From Lactuca virosa (lineage: Eukaryota; Streptophyta; Magnoliopsida; Asterales; Asteraceae), in assembly GCA_928212115.1 (NCBI GenBank), contig CAKMRJ010003334.1, positions 20,139,290 through 20,203,289 of the forward strand: 64,000 nt of DNA, written 5' to 3'. The notes beneath the pieces are model-generated. The model had not been told where the DNA came from and searched no databases. It saw only the letters and a program-made list of their open reading frames with translations. Below are positions 33,425 through 44,186 of the stretch, piece by piece (position 1 is the stretch's first letter; every line of letters begins with the position of its first letter). The position numbers and the translations under genes were made by a program.

Positions 33425-34662
33425 TTTTGAAAGAGTTTATCAGCTTTAAAGCTGGTGAGATCATAAGTATTTTAGTGTCTGTGTTTGTATGAAAATGTTT
33501 GTAAGTATGTGATGTATAAGTTTGTAAATGTTTGTAATTGTTTGTAATTGTTTGAACTCTCCTAGAAAACCCTATGTTTTCTACTAAAAGTAGCCTTCTA
33601 ACAAGGCATCTAATGTTTGTGTGTGTGTCTCTTGTAAGAGTATGTATTTTCCCAAATCCGACTATCATTAACCAAAAATATAGTTTTTACATTACTGTTC
33701 ATTGTGTGAAGATCACAAAGTGAATGCAATAGGGAAATAAAATAGTACTGTAGTGTTGTATTAAGTAACTACTGCTGTACTAACCACTTTAAACCAATTG
33801 TTATGTAAAGTACTATGTGATCGGCCTGTACCATACTACCGACTAGAAACACGACGATGTAAGACGTCGGAAGGAATGACGTTTGGCACCCGTAGACTTG
33901 CAAGTCCCACTGTAGCGAGCAGCAAGGTGTAGGATAGTCAATCCAGTATAGATCTATACACAAACTCAACGCTCTCCACTTAAGGAGATTCTGGATACAA
34001 AACGAGCCATGTCAGGTGATGTCATGCCCCGTTACGTGGCTCACATAACTGTAGTAATGTTCTTGTATATGTATTGTATGTACTAGCTGTATTGTATGTT
34101 CTCTCTCTGTCTAGTATGTATGTATGTTCTCTCTGTTTCTCATAATAGTGTGTTCTCTTGTATAATGTATAGTATGTACTAGCTGTATTGTATGTTCTCT
34201 CTCTGTCTAGTATGTATGTATGTTCTCTCTGCATGTTATTGTTTGTTTCTCGTCATAATATTCTCTATCTGTATGTATTGACTCATGTATGAACTGACTC
34301 ATTGTATGTTTCACTGTTCTAGTTGAAGATCAAGAAGGAAAATCGGATGATACTTGAGAGGATTTAGAGTTCTAGACTTGAAAATTGTAAAAAAGTGAGT
34401 AAAATGACTAAGTGTCATATTTATACTCCTTAGAGTTTACGGCCGTAAACACCATGTTTGGGCCGTAAACTCCAAACTCTTGGAGTTTTGAGACTTTATT
34501 GTTGCACAATAAACCCTAGGGTATCCTCTCTCCAGTTATCTCTTGAAGTACTAAGCTTTAAAACACTCAAACTGACTCCAAAAAGCTTAACAGTTAGCAG
34601 AAACAGTTCTGACTTCTATTGAAGTGAATGGTTGTACATAAAAGAAATTTCGGGTTGTCACA
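33425..34662 (-). repeat. Ty3 3' LTR, truncated and internally deleted
   Basis: Corresponds to 41226-42113 joined directly to 43525-43864 of the 5' LTR. The junction has AGT in common between both edges (near 34325). A (TA)n tract and foreign sequence replace the outer end. The TATA-like AGTATAAATA is at 34419-34428 on the element strand, beside dyads GTTTACGGCCGTAAAC. Confidence 0.93.
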
Positions 34663-34672
34663 TCATCCCCCC
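34663..34672 (-). other. Ty3 polypurine tract
   Basis: GGGGGGATGA on the element strand, directly upstream of the 3' LTR start TGTGACA. The neighbouring TTTCGGGACGAAATTCC matches the plus-strand element at 17829-17845. Confidence 0.88.
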
Positions 34673-34729
34673 GTTAGAAGGAATTTCGTCCCGAAATTAG
34701 AGTTTAAGCAAACAAGTAGTTAAAAATAA

Positions 34730-35107
34730 CTAAGTAAAAAGATGAGGATATTTCAGTTTCATCTGATCCTCTCGCTCCCAAGTGAATTCAGGTCCTCGCT
34801 TGGCGTTCCAGCGAACCTTCACTATCGGGATACGGCTTTGTTTCGTTTGCTTGACCTCCCGGTCCATGATCTCCACCGATTCTTCCACGAAGTTGAGGCT
34901 CTCTTTGATCTCGATCTCGTCGAGTGGGATTACAAGAGTATCGTCGGATAGACACTTTTTCAAGTTCGAGACGTGGAATGTAGAGTGTACGTTACTGAGT
35001 TCGCGTGGTAAGTTAAGTTTGTAAGCTACAGGGCTGATTCTAGCGAGAATCACGAAAGGCCCTATGTATCTTGGATTTAGCTTTCCACGCTTTCCAAAGC
35101 GTATCAA
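34730..35107 (-). pseudogene. Pol C-terminus (integrase tail, chromodomain region)
   Basis: 125 residues with RFGKRGKLNPRYIGPF, ARISPVAYKLNLP, HSTFHVSNLKKCL and, at the end, VRWNAKRGPEFTWEREDQM, the C-terminal signature of Tekay-group chromoviruses. It is separated from the upstream frame by a TAG at 35108-35116 that replaces the tryptophan of the usual SPWKG motif. The C-terminal chromodomain of such integrases is thought to guide insertion into heterochromatin. Confidence 0.9.
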
Positions 35108-35113
35108 GCCTTT

Positions 35114-36688
35114 CTAGGGTGAGACCTTCAATAGAACACGACCGCCCACCTGGAATTCCAACGGTTTCCTTCGTTTATCTGCGTAGCTTTTCTGTCGGTC
35201 TCTAGAGGATTTCAATCGTTCACGAATCTGAACGATCTTCTCTGTCGTTTCCCGAATGATCTTCGGACCCGTGAGAGTGCTTTCAGGAACTCGTCCTTTA
35301 GCTAACTGGGTATCACCCACCTCAGCCCAACACAGAGGGGATCTGCACTTTCGGCCATAGAGGGCCTCGAATGGAGCAGCCTTTATGCTCGTGTGATAAC
35401 TGTTATTGTAGGAAAATCCGACAAGGGGTAAATGAGTATCCCATGCTTTCCCAAAGTCGATCACACAGGCTCGCAACATATCTTCCAAGGTTTGGATAGT
35501 CCTCTCACTTTGTCCGTCGGTCTGTGGATGGTAGGCTGTACTCATGTCCAGCCTAGTTCCTAGGGAACTTTGTAGCGACTGCCAGAACCTCGAAGTGAAT
35601 CTACTATCTCTGTCTGAGATAATGGATATGGGAACACCGTGCAGTCGTACAATCTCCCGTATGTAGGTTCTTGTAAGCTTCTCCATCTTGTCTGTTTCTT
35701 TGATAGGCAGGAAGTGTGCGGACTTGGTCAATCTGTCGACGATGACCCATATGGTATCAAGTCCACCCGTTGTCTTGGGCAACTTGGTTATGAAGTCCAT
35801 AGTGATCCACTCCCACTTCCATTCAGGTATCTCCGGTTGCTGGAGTAATCCTGATGGTTTCTGGTATTCGACCTTGACCTTGGCGCAAGTAAGGCATTTA
35901 CTCACGAAGGTAGCAATCTCTGCTTTCATGTTAGGCCACCAGTATAGCTTTTTAAGATCCAGATACATCTTATCTGAACCTGGGTGGACGGAATAACGAG
36001 TGTTGTGCGCCTCGGTCATGACCAAGTCTCTGAAACCACCGTGTTTCGGTGTCCAGATCCGATCCATGAAATAATAAGCTCCGCCACCCTTGACTTCCAA
36101 GTTCTTATCCATCCCTCTCAGGGATTCACTTGCCACATTTTCAGGTTTCAAAGCGTCGAGCTGAGCCTCCTTAATTTGCGTGGACAAGTGTGAATGGATA
36201 GTCATAGTCAATGATTTGACTCTACGACCAGAGTATTCTTTCCGACTTAGGGCGTCAGCTACTACGTTGGCTTTACCCGGATGATAACGAATTTCGCATT
36301 CGTAATCACTGAGTAGCTCGACCCACCGTCGTTGTCTCATGTTGAGCTCCTTCTGGTCGAATATATGTTGTAGGCTTTTGTGGTCTGTAAAGATAGTGCT
36401 TTTTGTACCATACAGGTAGTGTCTCCAGATCTTCAGAGCAAACACAACTGCTCCTAGCTCAAGATCGTGAGTGGTGTAGTTGACCTCGTGTGTCTTCAGC
36501 TGTCTCGAGGCGTAGGCGATGACCTTACCTCGCTGCATCAGAACACATCCGAGCCCTTGATTTGACGCATCGCAATAGACAACGAAGTCTTCTATCCCTT
36601 CGGGGAGGGATAGTATTGGTGCGGTGCACAAGGCTCGCTTGAGCGTTTGGAACGCTCTCTCCTGCTTCTCTTCCCAGTCAAAGGCCAC
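35114..36688 (-). pseudogene. Ty3 RNase H and integrase
   Basis: 524 residues. RNase H comes first (VYCDASNQGLG, ELGAVVFALKIWRHYLYG, FTDHKSLQHIF, NVVADALSRKEY). Next is the integrase zinc domain (RYSVHPGSDKMY, CLTCAKVK) and the DDE core with WVIVDRLTKSAHF, SIISDRDSRFTSRFW and QSERTIQTLEDML, so all catalytic residues are in place. It is frameshifted against RT near 36690 and stops before the C-terminal part. This is the best-preserved Ty3 integrase in the window. Confidence 0.93.
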
Positions 36689-38070
36689 GCCCTTCTGGTC
36701 AGTGTTGTAAGAGGTTTCGCAATGCGGGAGAAGTTCTGAATGAACCTGCGATAGTAGCCAGCGAGGCCTAGAAATTGACGAATTTCTGTAGGCGTCTTCG
36801 GTGCTGACCAGCTCTCAATGGCTTTGATTTTGGAAGGGTCCACGTGTATTCCCTCTTCGCTAACCACGTGCCCTAAGAATTCGACTCTTCGGATCCAAAA
36901 TTCGCATTTCGAGAACTTCGCATAGAGCTTCTCCGAACGCAGTGTTTCTAAGACTAGTCGCAGATGTTGACTATGCTCCTCCTTACTACGAGAGTAGATA
37001 AGTATGTCATCGATGAAGACGATGACGAACTGATCCAAGTAAGGACGACACACCCTATTCATTAAATCCATGAATACTGCGGGCGCGTTTGTTAATCCGA
37101 ACGGCATCACTACGAATTCGTAGTGCCCATAACGAGTTCGGAAGGCTGTCTTCGGGACATCCTCCCCTAGCACTCGTAGTTGGTGATATCCGGATCTTAG
37201 ATCGATTTTTGAAAAGAAGTTCGCCCCTTGAAGTTGGTCAAACAAATCGTCAATGCGAGGCAGAGGATAACGATTTTTGACGGTCAGCTTGTTGAGCTCC
37301 CTGTAGTCGATGCACATACGAAACGATCCGTCTTTCTTCTTGACGAACAAGACTGGAGCTCCCCAGGGTGAGAAGCTTGGTCTTATAAAGCCCTTGCTGA
37401 GCAGTTCGTTAAGTTGACCGGACAGTTCTTGCATCTCTGCAGGTGCTAGACGATAGGGCGATTTGGCTACTGGGGTAGCCCCTGGAACTAAGTCGATTCT
37501 GAACTCGACTTGACGTTGCGGAGGTAATCCTGGGAGTTCTTCTGGAAAGATGTCGGGAAAGTCGCGTACTACTGGAATGTATAGAATGTCTTTCGTTTCT
37601 TGGCTCACATCGACCACGTGAGCAAGGAATGCGCGACATTCCTTTCGCAAGAATTTCTGAGCTTGAATGCTCGAGATGATACGAAGGTTCGTGCCGGGTT
37701 TGTCGCCATAAACTACTAGAGTTTCGCCAGACGGCAGATTAAGGCGAACAGCCTTTTCGTAACACATGATGTCGGCACGATGAAGACTCAACCAATCCAT
37801 GCCGATAATGACGTCGAAACTTTTAATTGAGACCGGCATGAGGTCGATCGAAAATGAATGGCTATCTAGTGTTAGGGTACACCCTATGTATATACTGCTA
37901 GTGCTCTCTGTCTTTCCATTAGCCATTTCTACAGTGAACGGTTCTTTAAGTGCTCGTGATTTTTGCTTAAGTAAATGAGCAAATTTTTGGTTCACGAAAC
38001 TCCTCTCCGCTCCACTATCAAATAGTATGCATGCATAAGAGTTATCGAGGAGAAACGTACCAGTGACCAC
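36592..38070 (-). pseudogene. Ty3 protease and reverse transcriptase
   Basis: 492 residues. The aspartic protease motif LFDSGAERSFV is near residue 17, followed by VIIGMDWLS. RT comes after with SPYRLAPAEM, CIDYRELNKLTVKN, FSKIDLRSGYHQL, MPFGLTNAP and the active site VFIDDILIYSRS. It ends by running into the wrong frame near 36690 (overlap with the RNase H frame). On the gag side frameshifts near 38112 and 38216 separate it from Gag, though these elements normally encode one Gag-Pol. Confidence 0.93.
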
Positions 38071-38139
38071 TGTGGGGTCGGCAACCGCTTCCTCGTGGCC
38101 TATGGCCAGAACCTTCCCACTCCACCGGCATTCCCTGCC

Positions 38140-39243
38140 TTAGGGCAGTCCCTCTTGTAGTGGCCCACCTCGCCACAACCGTAGCAAGCTTGGCCCACTC
38201 CTGCGTCCGGGGACTTGGTTGATTGGCCTCGCCGGAGCTTTGCAGAAACGGGCAGTGTGCCCCTTCCTGTTGCAGTTCAAACACTGCATTTCCCGGCAGG
38301 CTCCTGTGTGGTGGAAGTTGCATTTGTTGCACTTAGGCAAACTTCCAGCGTACTGCTTTACCGGAGCAGCAGCGGCAGGTGCTATCGCAGCATGAACTGC
38401 CACGACCTGCTGCTTTTTGGCAGCCTTCTTCTTCTTTTTGTCATCCCAGAACTTCCGCTTGGAATCAGCGGTTTTGGAAGGTTCTGAGATGGTCAGGGTT
38501 GTTGTTGCGGCCGGGGTACGAACCCCGTGGTCAATAAGTCGCTGTGCCAATCGCTTGGCACTATCGAATGTAGTGGGGTTTGAAGCCAAAACATTTTCTT
38601 GAAATGGAGGCACCAGCCCCCATATGTATCTCTCTATCTTCTTTCCCTCCGTATGAACCATGTTGGGACAGAGGGCCACCAGCTCGCAGAATCTGGCGGT
38701 GTAGGAGACTATGTCGGAGCCTTTCATGGTTAGGCTCCACAGTTCCTGCTCCAGCTTTTGGATTTTGCCCCTCGGGCAGTACTCTTCGATCATCAGCTCT
38801 TTCAGAGCTTCCCAGCCCATAGTATTTGCCACTATTAGAGATAGTGACTTGACATGGCTATTCCACCATGCCAGGGCTTTTGCCTCGAAGGTGCACGCAG
38901 CAAATTTGACTTTGCTTCCTTCCGGGCATGAGCAGATCTCGAAGATCGACTCTGTCTTTTCGAACCATTGCGAGAGGGCAATGACTCCGCCAGTCCCTTT
39001 AAAGGACAGTGGCTTGCAGTTGGTGAAGTCCTTGTAGGAGCACTCTCTCAAGCGCACAGGGATTTCACCATGAGTAGATTGAACAGGGGTTCCTCCTCCA
39101 GTAGAACCAGAAGAATGATATTGAGCCATGGCTGCAGCCACAGCCGCAGCTACAACAACATTTAGAGCCGCCGTATCGATTTGAGGAGCAGGTGGTGTTA
39201 CAGTTATCGGAGGATCGCGTCTCGTTGATCGACGTGGAGGCAT
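38140..39243 (-). CDS. Ty3 Gag
   Basis: 367 residues starting MPPRRSTRRDPPITVTPP. The retrotransposon Gag (capsid) domain includes WFEKTESIFEICSCPEGSKV, AKALAWWNSHVKS and YTARFCELVALCP. A lysine-rich linker follows, then knuckles CNKCNFHHTGAC and CLNCNRKGHTARFC. A second CCHC, CYGCGEVGHYKRDC, is present but lies one frame off because of a shift near 38216, so the last ~25 residues are altered. Gag forms the particle that packages the element RNA. Compare the capsid-less version at 7600-8196. Confidence 0.9.
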   Translation of the reverse strand: MPPRRSTRRDPPITVTPPAPQIDTAALNVVVAAAVAAAMAQYHSSGSTGGGTPVQSTHGEIPVRLRECSYKDFTNCKPLSFKGTGGVIALSQWFEKTESIFEICSCPEGSKVKFAACTFEAKALAWWNSHVKSLSLIVANTMGWEALKELMIEEYCPRGKIQKLEQELWSLTMKGSDIVSYTARFCELVALCPNMVHTEGKKIERYIWGLVPPFQENVLASNPTTFDSAKRLAQRLIDHGVRTPAATTTLTISEPSKTADSKRKFWDDKKKKKAAKKQQVVAVHAAIAPAAAAPVKQYAGSLPKCNKCNFHHTGACREMQCLNCNRKGHTARFCKAPARPINQVPGRRSGPSLLRLWRGGPLQEGLP

Positions 39244-39631
39244 CTTTTAACTATAAGTTTACAAAGATGAAGATATTGATAATAATTTAATAGGGAGAAT
39301 ATGATGAGAATGACTCATGGACTAACTCTCCATAGCCCAACAACACAATTGAATTAGCACGATTGAATGTAGATTTTAGCACTAAAAGAGGAAAGCATTT
39401 GGACAATATTTTCCATGAGATTAGGTATCTGTCAATAATACTGGTATTACAGATGTAACAAGTTCGGGAAAAATGACCTAGAAGTAGGTCTTACATCAAC
39501 CAAGATGGGAAAATTTTGACAGAACTACGACCTAATCAAGACCTAACAGGTCTAAGATTTACAAAGATAGGAAATTAGACTAGAGTTTTTACATAAACTA
39601 AGTTATATCCAAAAGAGAAGTCGAGGAGACT
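39244..39631 (-). other. Spacer between pre-gag ORF and gag
   Basis: AT-rich, no coding frame. It separates the stop of the pre-gag ORF from the gag ATG by about 390 bases. Confidence 0.6.
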
Positions 39632-40254
39632 CTATCGGCGACGAGAACTACTAGAGTGAGTTCTTGATTCAGGCAGACGACGCTCTATGTCTCGCATGCG
39701 CCTTTCATACATTGACTGCCTAGCCCGAAGTTCCCTAACTTCAGCTTGGGATGCAGTTAGCTGTTGCTGCAGAGTCTCATTGGTTATCCTAGCCCTTTCC
39801 ATAGATACCTCAAGTTGGCAAATGCGGACCGTGTTAACGCCAGAGTTGGCGTCAATCTCCAACACTCGGTCGATAGTTGCTCGACCTTGCTCGGTGTTCC
39901 GAGAAATCCTACGGACCATGATGGGCAGGACACGATCAGCTGAACCTCCCTCGGTGAGGTTGTAAAAGCTTCTGTCCCCATTGTAGGGAATGGGTTGACC
40001 CTGTTCCTGACTCCATCTATTCAAGTTTGTGGCCCACAGAGGTGTGGGTCCTTGAAATGCTGGACGAGGGTTTGGGTTTTGAGCAGCTGGGGGTAGGTTG
40101 TTGACTTCTGGCTCTGAGTCAGAATCATCAAAAAGCCTTCAGCTTGGTGATCATCCAAAGGAATTGGGTGATCATCTTCTGGCTCTTCTCCCAGCCATCC
40201 AACATTGCCGTGGTTGGGATAGTACGGGTCTCCGGGGATATGGAATCCAGCCAT
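39632..40254 (-). pseudogene. Pre-gag ORF with coiled coil (one frameshift)
   Basis: An extra reading frame between the PBS and gag. It starts MAGFHIPGDPYYPNHGNVGW with an acidic segment (EEPEDDHPIPLDD). A single frameshift around 40130 divides it. In the second frame the coding continues through PLWATNLNRWSQEQGQ and a heptad-like region (MERARITNETLQQQ, QAEVRELRARQSMYERRM) and ends in a serine/arginine tail. If uninterrupted it would be about 206 residues. I do not recognise a function; a coiled coil suggests oligomerisation. It is not a part of Gag, which has its own start at 39243. Confidence 0.7.
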
Positions 40255-40950
40255 GATATCTACGCGAGAAAAGGGGTATAAGAAATAACTAAATAGACGA
40301 ACTAATTAGATAATTATAAGATGATCTTTATCAGTTACTTCAATACTTGCTTAGTGCATACCAGTTATATGTACTCAAAACAGGATAGACCTTCGAATAA
40401 GTGACCCTAACTCTAAACCCACAACCAAACAAGGAACAGGAAGTAAAGCAAAGATCACAGATTCTAAGTCTATGACATCCTAGCACATATAACCTTAGTG
40501 TATCCACTTAGCAATCATTGACCTATTTGATAAAGACCTTTTTAGTTTTCAGATAAGTAATTATAGTAACACAAAATACTCCTATAGTATTTTAAGTTTA
40601 GGTTCTGTTCTATTGTTTTCATTGTAATAGTGTTGGTAAGTTTTTAGACTTGTTGCAACCTCACAACCATCCTTAGGCACATGCTAGTCACTCCTCGGAT
40701 AATATAGTTGATCAGGCTATATCTTCCCAGGGTTGACCAATGTCTCTAAGTCTAATTGTGTTGCCCAACAATCGTAATACTTTTGTTCTGTCCTAGTGAC
40801 ACTGATTTTAGTATGAATGCAGGTATGTATACTTGGTTAAATATTTTATTATTTAAAAGTATAAACTCTTTATCAGAGTATTTTAATCCCGCTGTGTTTA
40901 TAGTTCGTATATCTTTTATGGGTTGATACACTCGATTCACTATAAACAAT
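40255..40950 (-). other. Ty3 leader with shared module copy 5
   Basis: Untranslated leader. The element strand has TGTTCCTTGTTTGGTTGTGG (reverse complement within 40407-40438) and downstream GAAGGTCT and GTATGCACTAAGC segments, i.e. the same module as at 5466, 6590, 8395 and 9127. Confidence 0.75.
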
Positions 40951-40962
40951 GCTCTGATACCA
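40951..40962 (-). other. Ty3 primer-binding site
   Basis: GCTCTGATACCA on the plus strand (TGGTATCAGAGC on the element strand), complementary to initiator tRNA-Met, three bases from the 5' LTR end at 40966. Confidence 0.93.
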
Positions 40963-40965
40963 ATC

Positions 40966-43864
40966 TGTCACACCCCAAAACCGGAACGGCGGAATCGTTC
41001 GGGGGTGGAGGACGTCATGTACAGTATCGCAACAATGCATAATAGTAAAGACAAACAACAACATCATCCATTGCATTAATAATATAATTTAATACAAGTG
41101 TGTTCTGTCAAGTTTAATAGACACCAAAAATATGAATCAAAATAAAAGATGAGTCTTGAACGAGCTCCATCTTCTCAAAACCTGGCACCGGTACCTGTCT
41201 ACTGGTGACCTGAGAATACAAGTTATTTTGAAAGAGTTTATCAGCTTTAAAGCTGGTGAGATCATAAGTATTTTAGTGTCTGTGTTTGTATGAAAATGTT
41301 TGTAAGTATGTGATGTATAAGTTTGTAAATGTTTGTAATTGTTTGTAATTGTTTGAACTCTCCTAGAAAACCCTATGTTTTCTACTAAAAGTAGCCTTCT
41401 ACCAAGGCATCTAATGTTTGTGTGTGTGTCTCTTGTAAGAGTGTGTATTTTCCCAAATCCGACTATCATTAACCAAAAATATAGTTTTTACATTACTGTT
41501 CATTGTGTGAAGATCCCAAAGTGAATGCAATAGGGAAATAAAATAGTACTGTAGTGTTGTATTAAGTAACTACTGCTGTACTAACCACTTTAAACCAATT
41601 GTTATTTAAAGTACTATGTGATCGGCCTGTACCATACTACCGACTAGAAACACGACGATGTAAGACGTCGGAAGAAATGACGTTTGGCACCCGTAGACTT
41701 GCAAGTCCCACTGTAGCGAGCAGCAAGGTGTAGGATAGTCAATCCAGTATAGATCTATACACAAACTCAACGCTCTCCACTTAAGGAGATTCTGGATACA
41801 AAACGAGCCATGACAGGTGATGTCATGCCCCGTTACGTGGCTCACATAACTGTAGTAATGTTCTTGTATATGTATTGTATGTACTAGCTGTATTGTATGT
41901 TCTCTCTCTGTCTAGTATGTATGTATGTTCTCTCTGTTTCTCATAATAGTGTGTTCTCTTGTATAATGTACTAGTTGTATTGTATGTTCTCTCTCTGTCT
42001 AGTATGTATGTATGTTCTCTCTGCATGTTATTGTTTGTTTCTCGTCATAGTATTCTCTATCTGTATGTATTGACTCATGTATGAACTGACTCATTGTATG
42101 TTTCACTGTTCTAGTAATAGTATTGTAACTTCCTAAACTATACCTATTATAGTTTACTAGTAACATGGTTTGTATGTATGAACATGTTTGTATACCTTTG
42201 CTACCCAAAGGTATTGAACTGAATGAAGGAACTTTTATATCTATATACATATACATAATATATAACTAGGATTCAAACGACTTTCGGACAAACAACCTAT
42301 ACCCTAAGTCCACAACCAAACAAGGAACAGGAGGTAAGGTGAGCTATCAGTCCTAAGTCCTTTCAATCCCACTTATATAACTATATCTATATAGATACAC
42401 ATTTAATAGAAGCTAAGTTTAAAAGAGTTTAATAAAAGTATTTGACATGTAAAAGAGTTTGTAAAACAGTTTGAAGTAGTTTGTTTGATAACACAGTTTG
42501 AAAAGTAATAAATCCACTTGTTTGGTAGTTATTAATCACAGGTGATTGATATAATAACTATAATAGTTCAACTTGTATTCCCCCCCCCCCATAAAAGCAT
42601 TTAAAATCAATTAAAAGGTTGATTAAGGGGTATGAACTCACCTGTAGTGAGTGGTTTGGATGAACGGATGGTATAGGATGCTAAGTGTCAAGTGAAGACT
42701 TGAACACACACAAGGATCCTAGTTAACCTATAATAACACATATATGTATCCAATTAGTCATTTAACAACTAATTAACCAAGTTAAGACACCCTAGAACTT
42801 GGAAAACACTTTGATTCAAGTGTTATAAGTACCAAGGATTGCATCTAAGGGTTGTAGGGCTTGGCTTTTGATTTTACGGTCCAAGGGTAAACTCCTTTGG
42901 AGTTTATGGTTTTTGGGTTTACGGTCCCCAATGGGTTTACGGCCGTAAACCCATGGTAACTTCTACCATTTTGTGTTTTGAAGTCCTAAAGTCATAAAGA
43001 AGCATCCTCACTTCAAGTCTAAGCCTTAGGAAGTCATTGTGGCACCATTGCACCAACTTATAGAGTTTACGGCCCATGGACCATTTCTCCATGAGTTTAC
43101 GGCCGTAAACTCTAATGGTTCATGAGCTTTTTGATGTTTAAGGTCCTTTACACTTCAAGGATGTGATCTAGACTAGTATCCAAGGCTTGGTAAGGGACTA
43201 GGGCTCACAATGGCCCTTTCATTAGGGTTTACGGTCCAAGAACATGTCTGGACCGTAAACACCTTTGATCTTGTGTTTCTTTGTGTTTTCTAGTTGTTTA
43301 ACAAGTGTATCAAGTCTATAACAAGCTAAGGTAAGAGTAATTACTATATAGAAGCTTGTAATGGTGCTAAATGTCCAAGAACACTAGTATGTGTTCTTGG
43401 TGTTCTTGGTGAAATGAAGAACACTTGAAGATCTACACAAATGGAATGATTTCATGGATGAAATCATGTAAGATCACTAGGTTAAGAAGGATATCAACTA
43501 ATTGAGGCAAGAAACACTTACAAAGTTGAAGATCAAGAAGGAAAATCGGATGATACTTGAGAGGATTTAGAGTTCTAGACTTGAAAATTGTAAAAAAGTG
43601 AGTAAAATGACTAAGTGTCATATTTATACTCCTTAGAGTTTACGGCCATAAACACCATGTTTGGGCCGTAAACTCCAACTCTTGGAGTTTTGAGACTTTA
43701 TTGTTGCACAATAAACCCTAGGGTATCCTCTCTCCTGTTATCTCTTGAAGTACTAAGCTTTAAAACACTCAAACTGACTCCAAAAAGCTTAACAGTTAGC
43801 AGAAACAGTTCTGACTTCTATTGAAGTGAATGGTTGTACATAAAAGAAATTTTGGGTTGTCACA
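40966..43864 (-). repeat. Ty3 5' LTR, 2.9 kb
   Basis: On the element strand it runs from TGTGACAACCC to TTTTGGGGTGTGACA. It contains the TATA-like AGTATAAATA (43621-43630) with dyads of the GTTTACGGCCGTAAAC type upstream (43634-43674) and downstream (42870-43260), the poly-C run 42580-42590 and module copy 6 (core 42300-42330). It keeps the parts that the 3' LTR lost. Confidence 0.94.
42230..42350 (-). repeat. Shared Ty3 module, copy 6 (in LTR)
   Basis: Reverse complement reads CTGTTCCTTGTTTGGTTGTG followed by GACTTAGGG, the same core as in copies 1 to 5. Confidence 0.75.
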
Positions 43865-43938
43865 TTATGGTTTAGGGCTTACGAATTAACGAATAATATA
43901 TATGCTTTTATTCCAATCATGATATTCAAATCTTATAT

Positions 43939-43989
<51 letters not shown>

Positions 43990-44186
43990 GCGTATGTGTG
44001 TATGTATGTATTTATGTATATTTATGTATATGTGTATGTGAAAATGTATTTATATGTGTAATTGATGTGTATGTGTATGTATACATGTATCTATACATAT
44101 ATGCGTGTATATAATATATTATATATAATATATATATATCATGTGTATGTGTGTATACGTATATGCATATATGTATGTGTGTCTTA
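43865..44186. repeat. (TA)n / (TG)n compound microsatellite
   Basis: A pure TA tract (43943-43973) passes into GTGTGTGTG, then GTATGTATGTAT and ATATGTGTATGTG patterns up to about 44180. Confidence 0.92.

Larger units (their letters stand above)
33425..43864 (-). mobile_element. Ty3 Tekay-type retrotransposon, nearly complete
   Basis: A 10.4-kb minus-strand element. The 5' LTR is at 40966-43864, followed by PBS, leader with a pre-gag ORF, gag, protease, RT, RNase H, integrase and chromovirus C-terminus, a polypurine tract and a 3' LTR at 33425-34662. The 3' LTR lacks its outer 260 bp and about 1.4 kb internally. Shared LTR parts differ by about 0.9% by hand count. Coding parts are broken by a handful of frameshifts and a stop, so it is recent but inactive. 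Because the 3' LTR edge is missing no target duplication can be checked. Confidence 0.93.
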
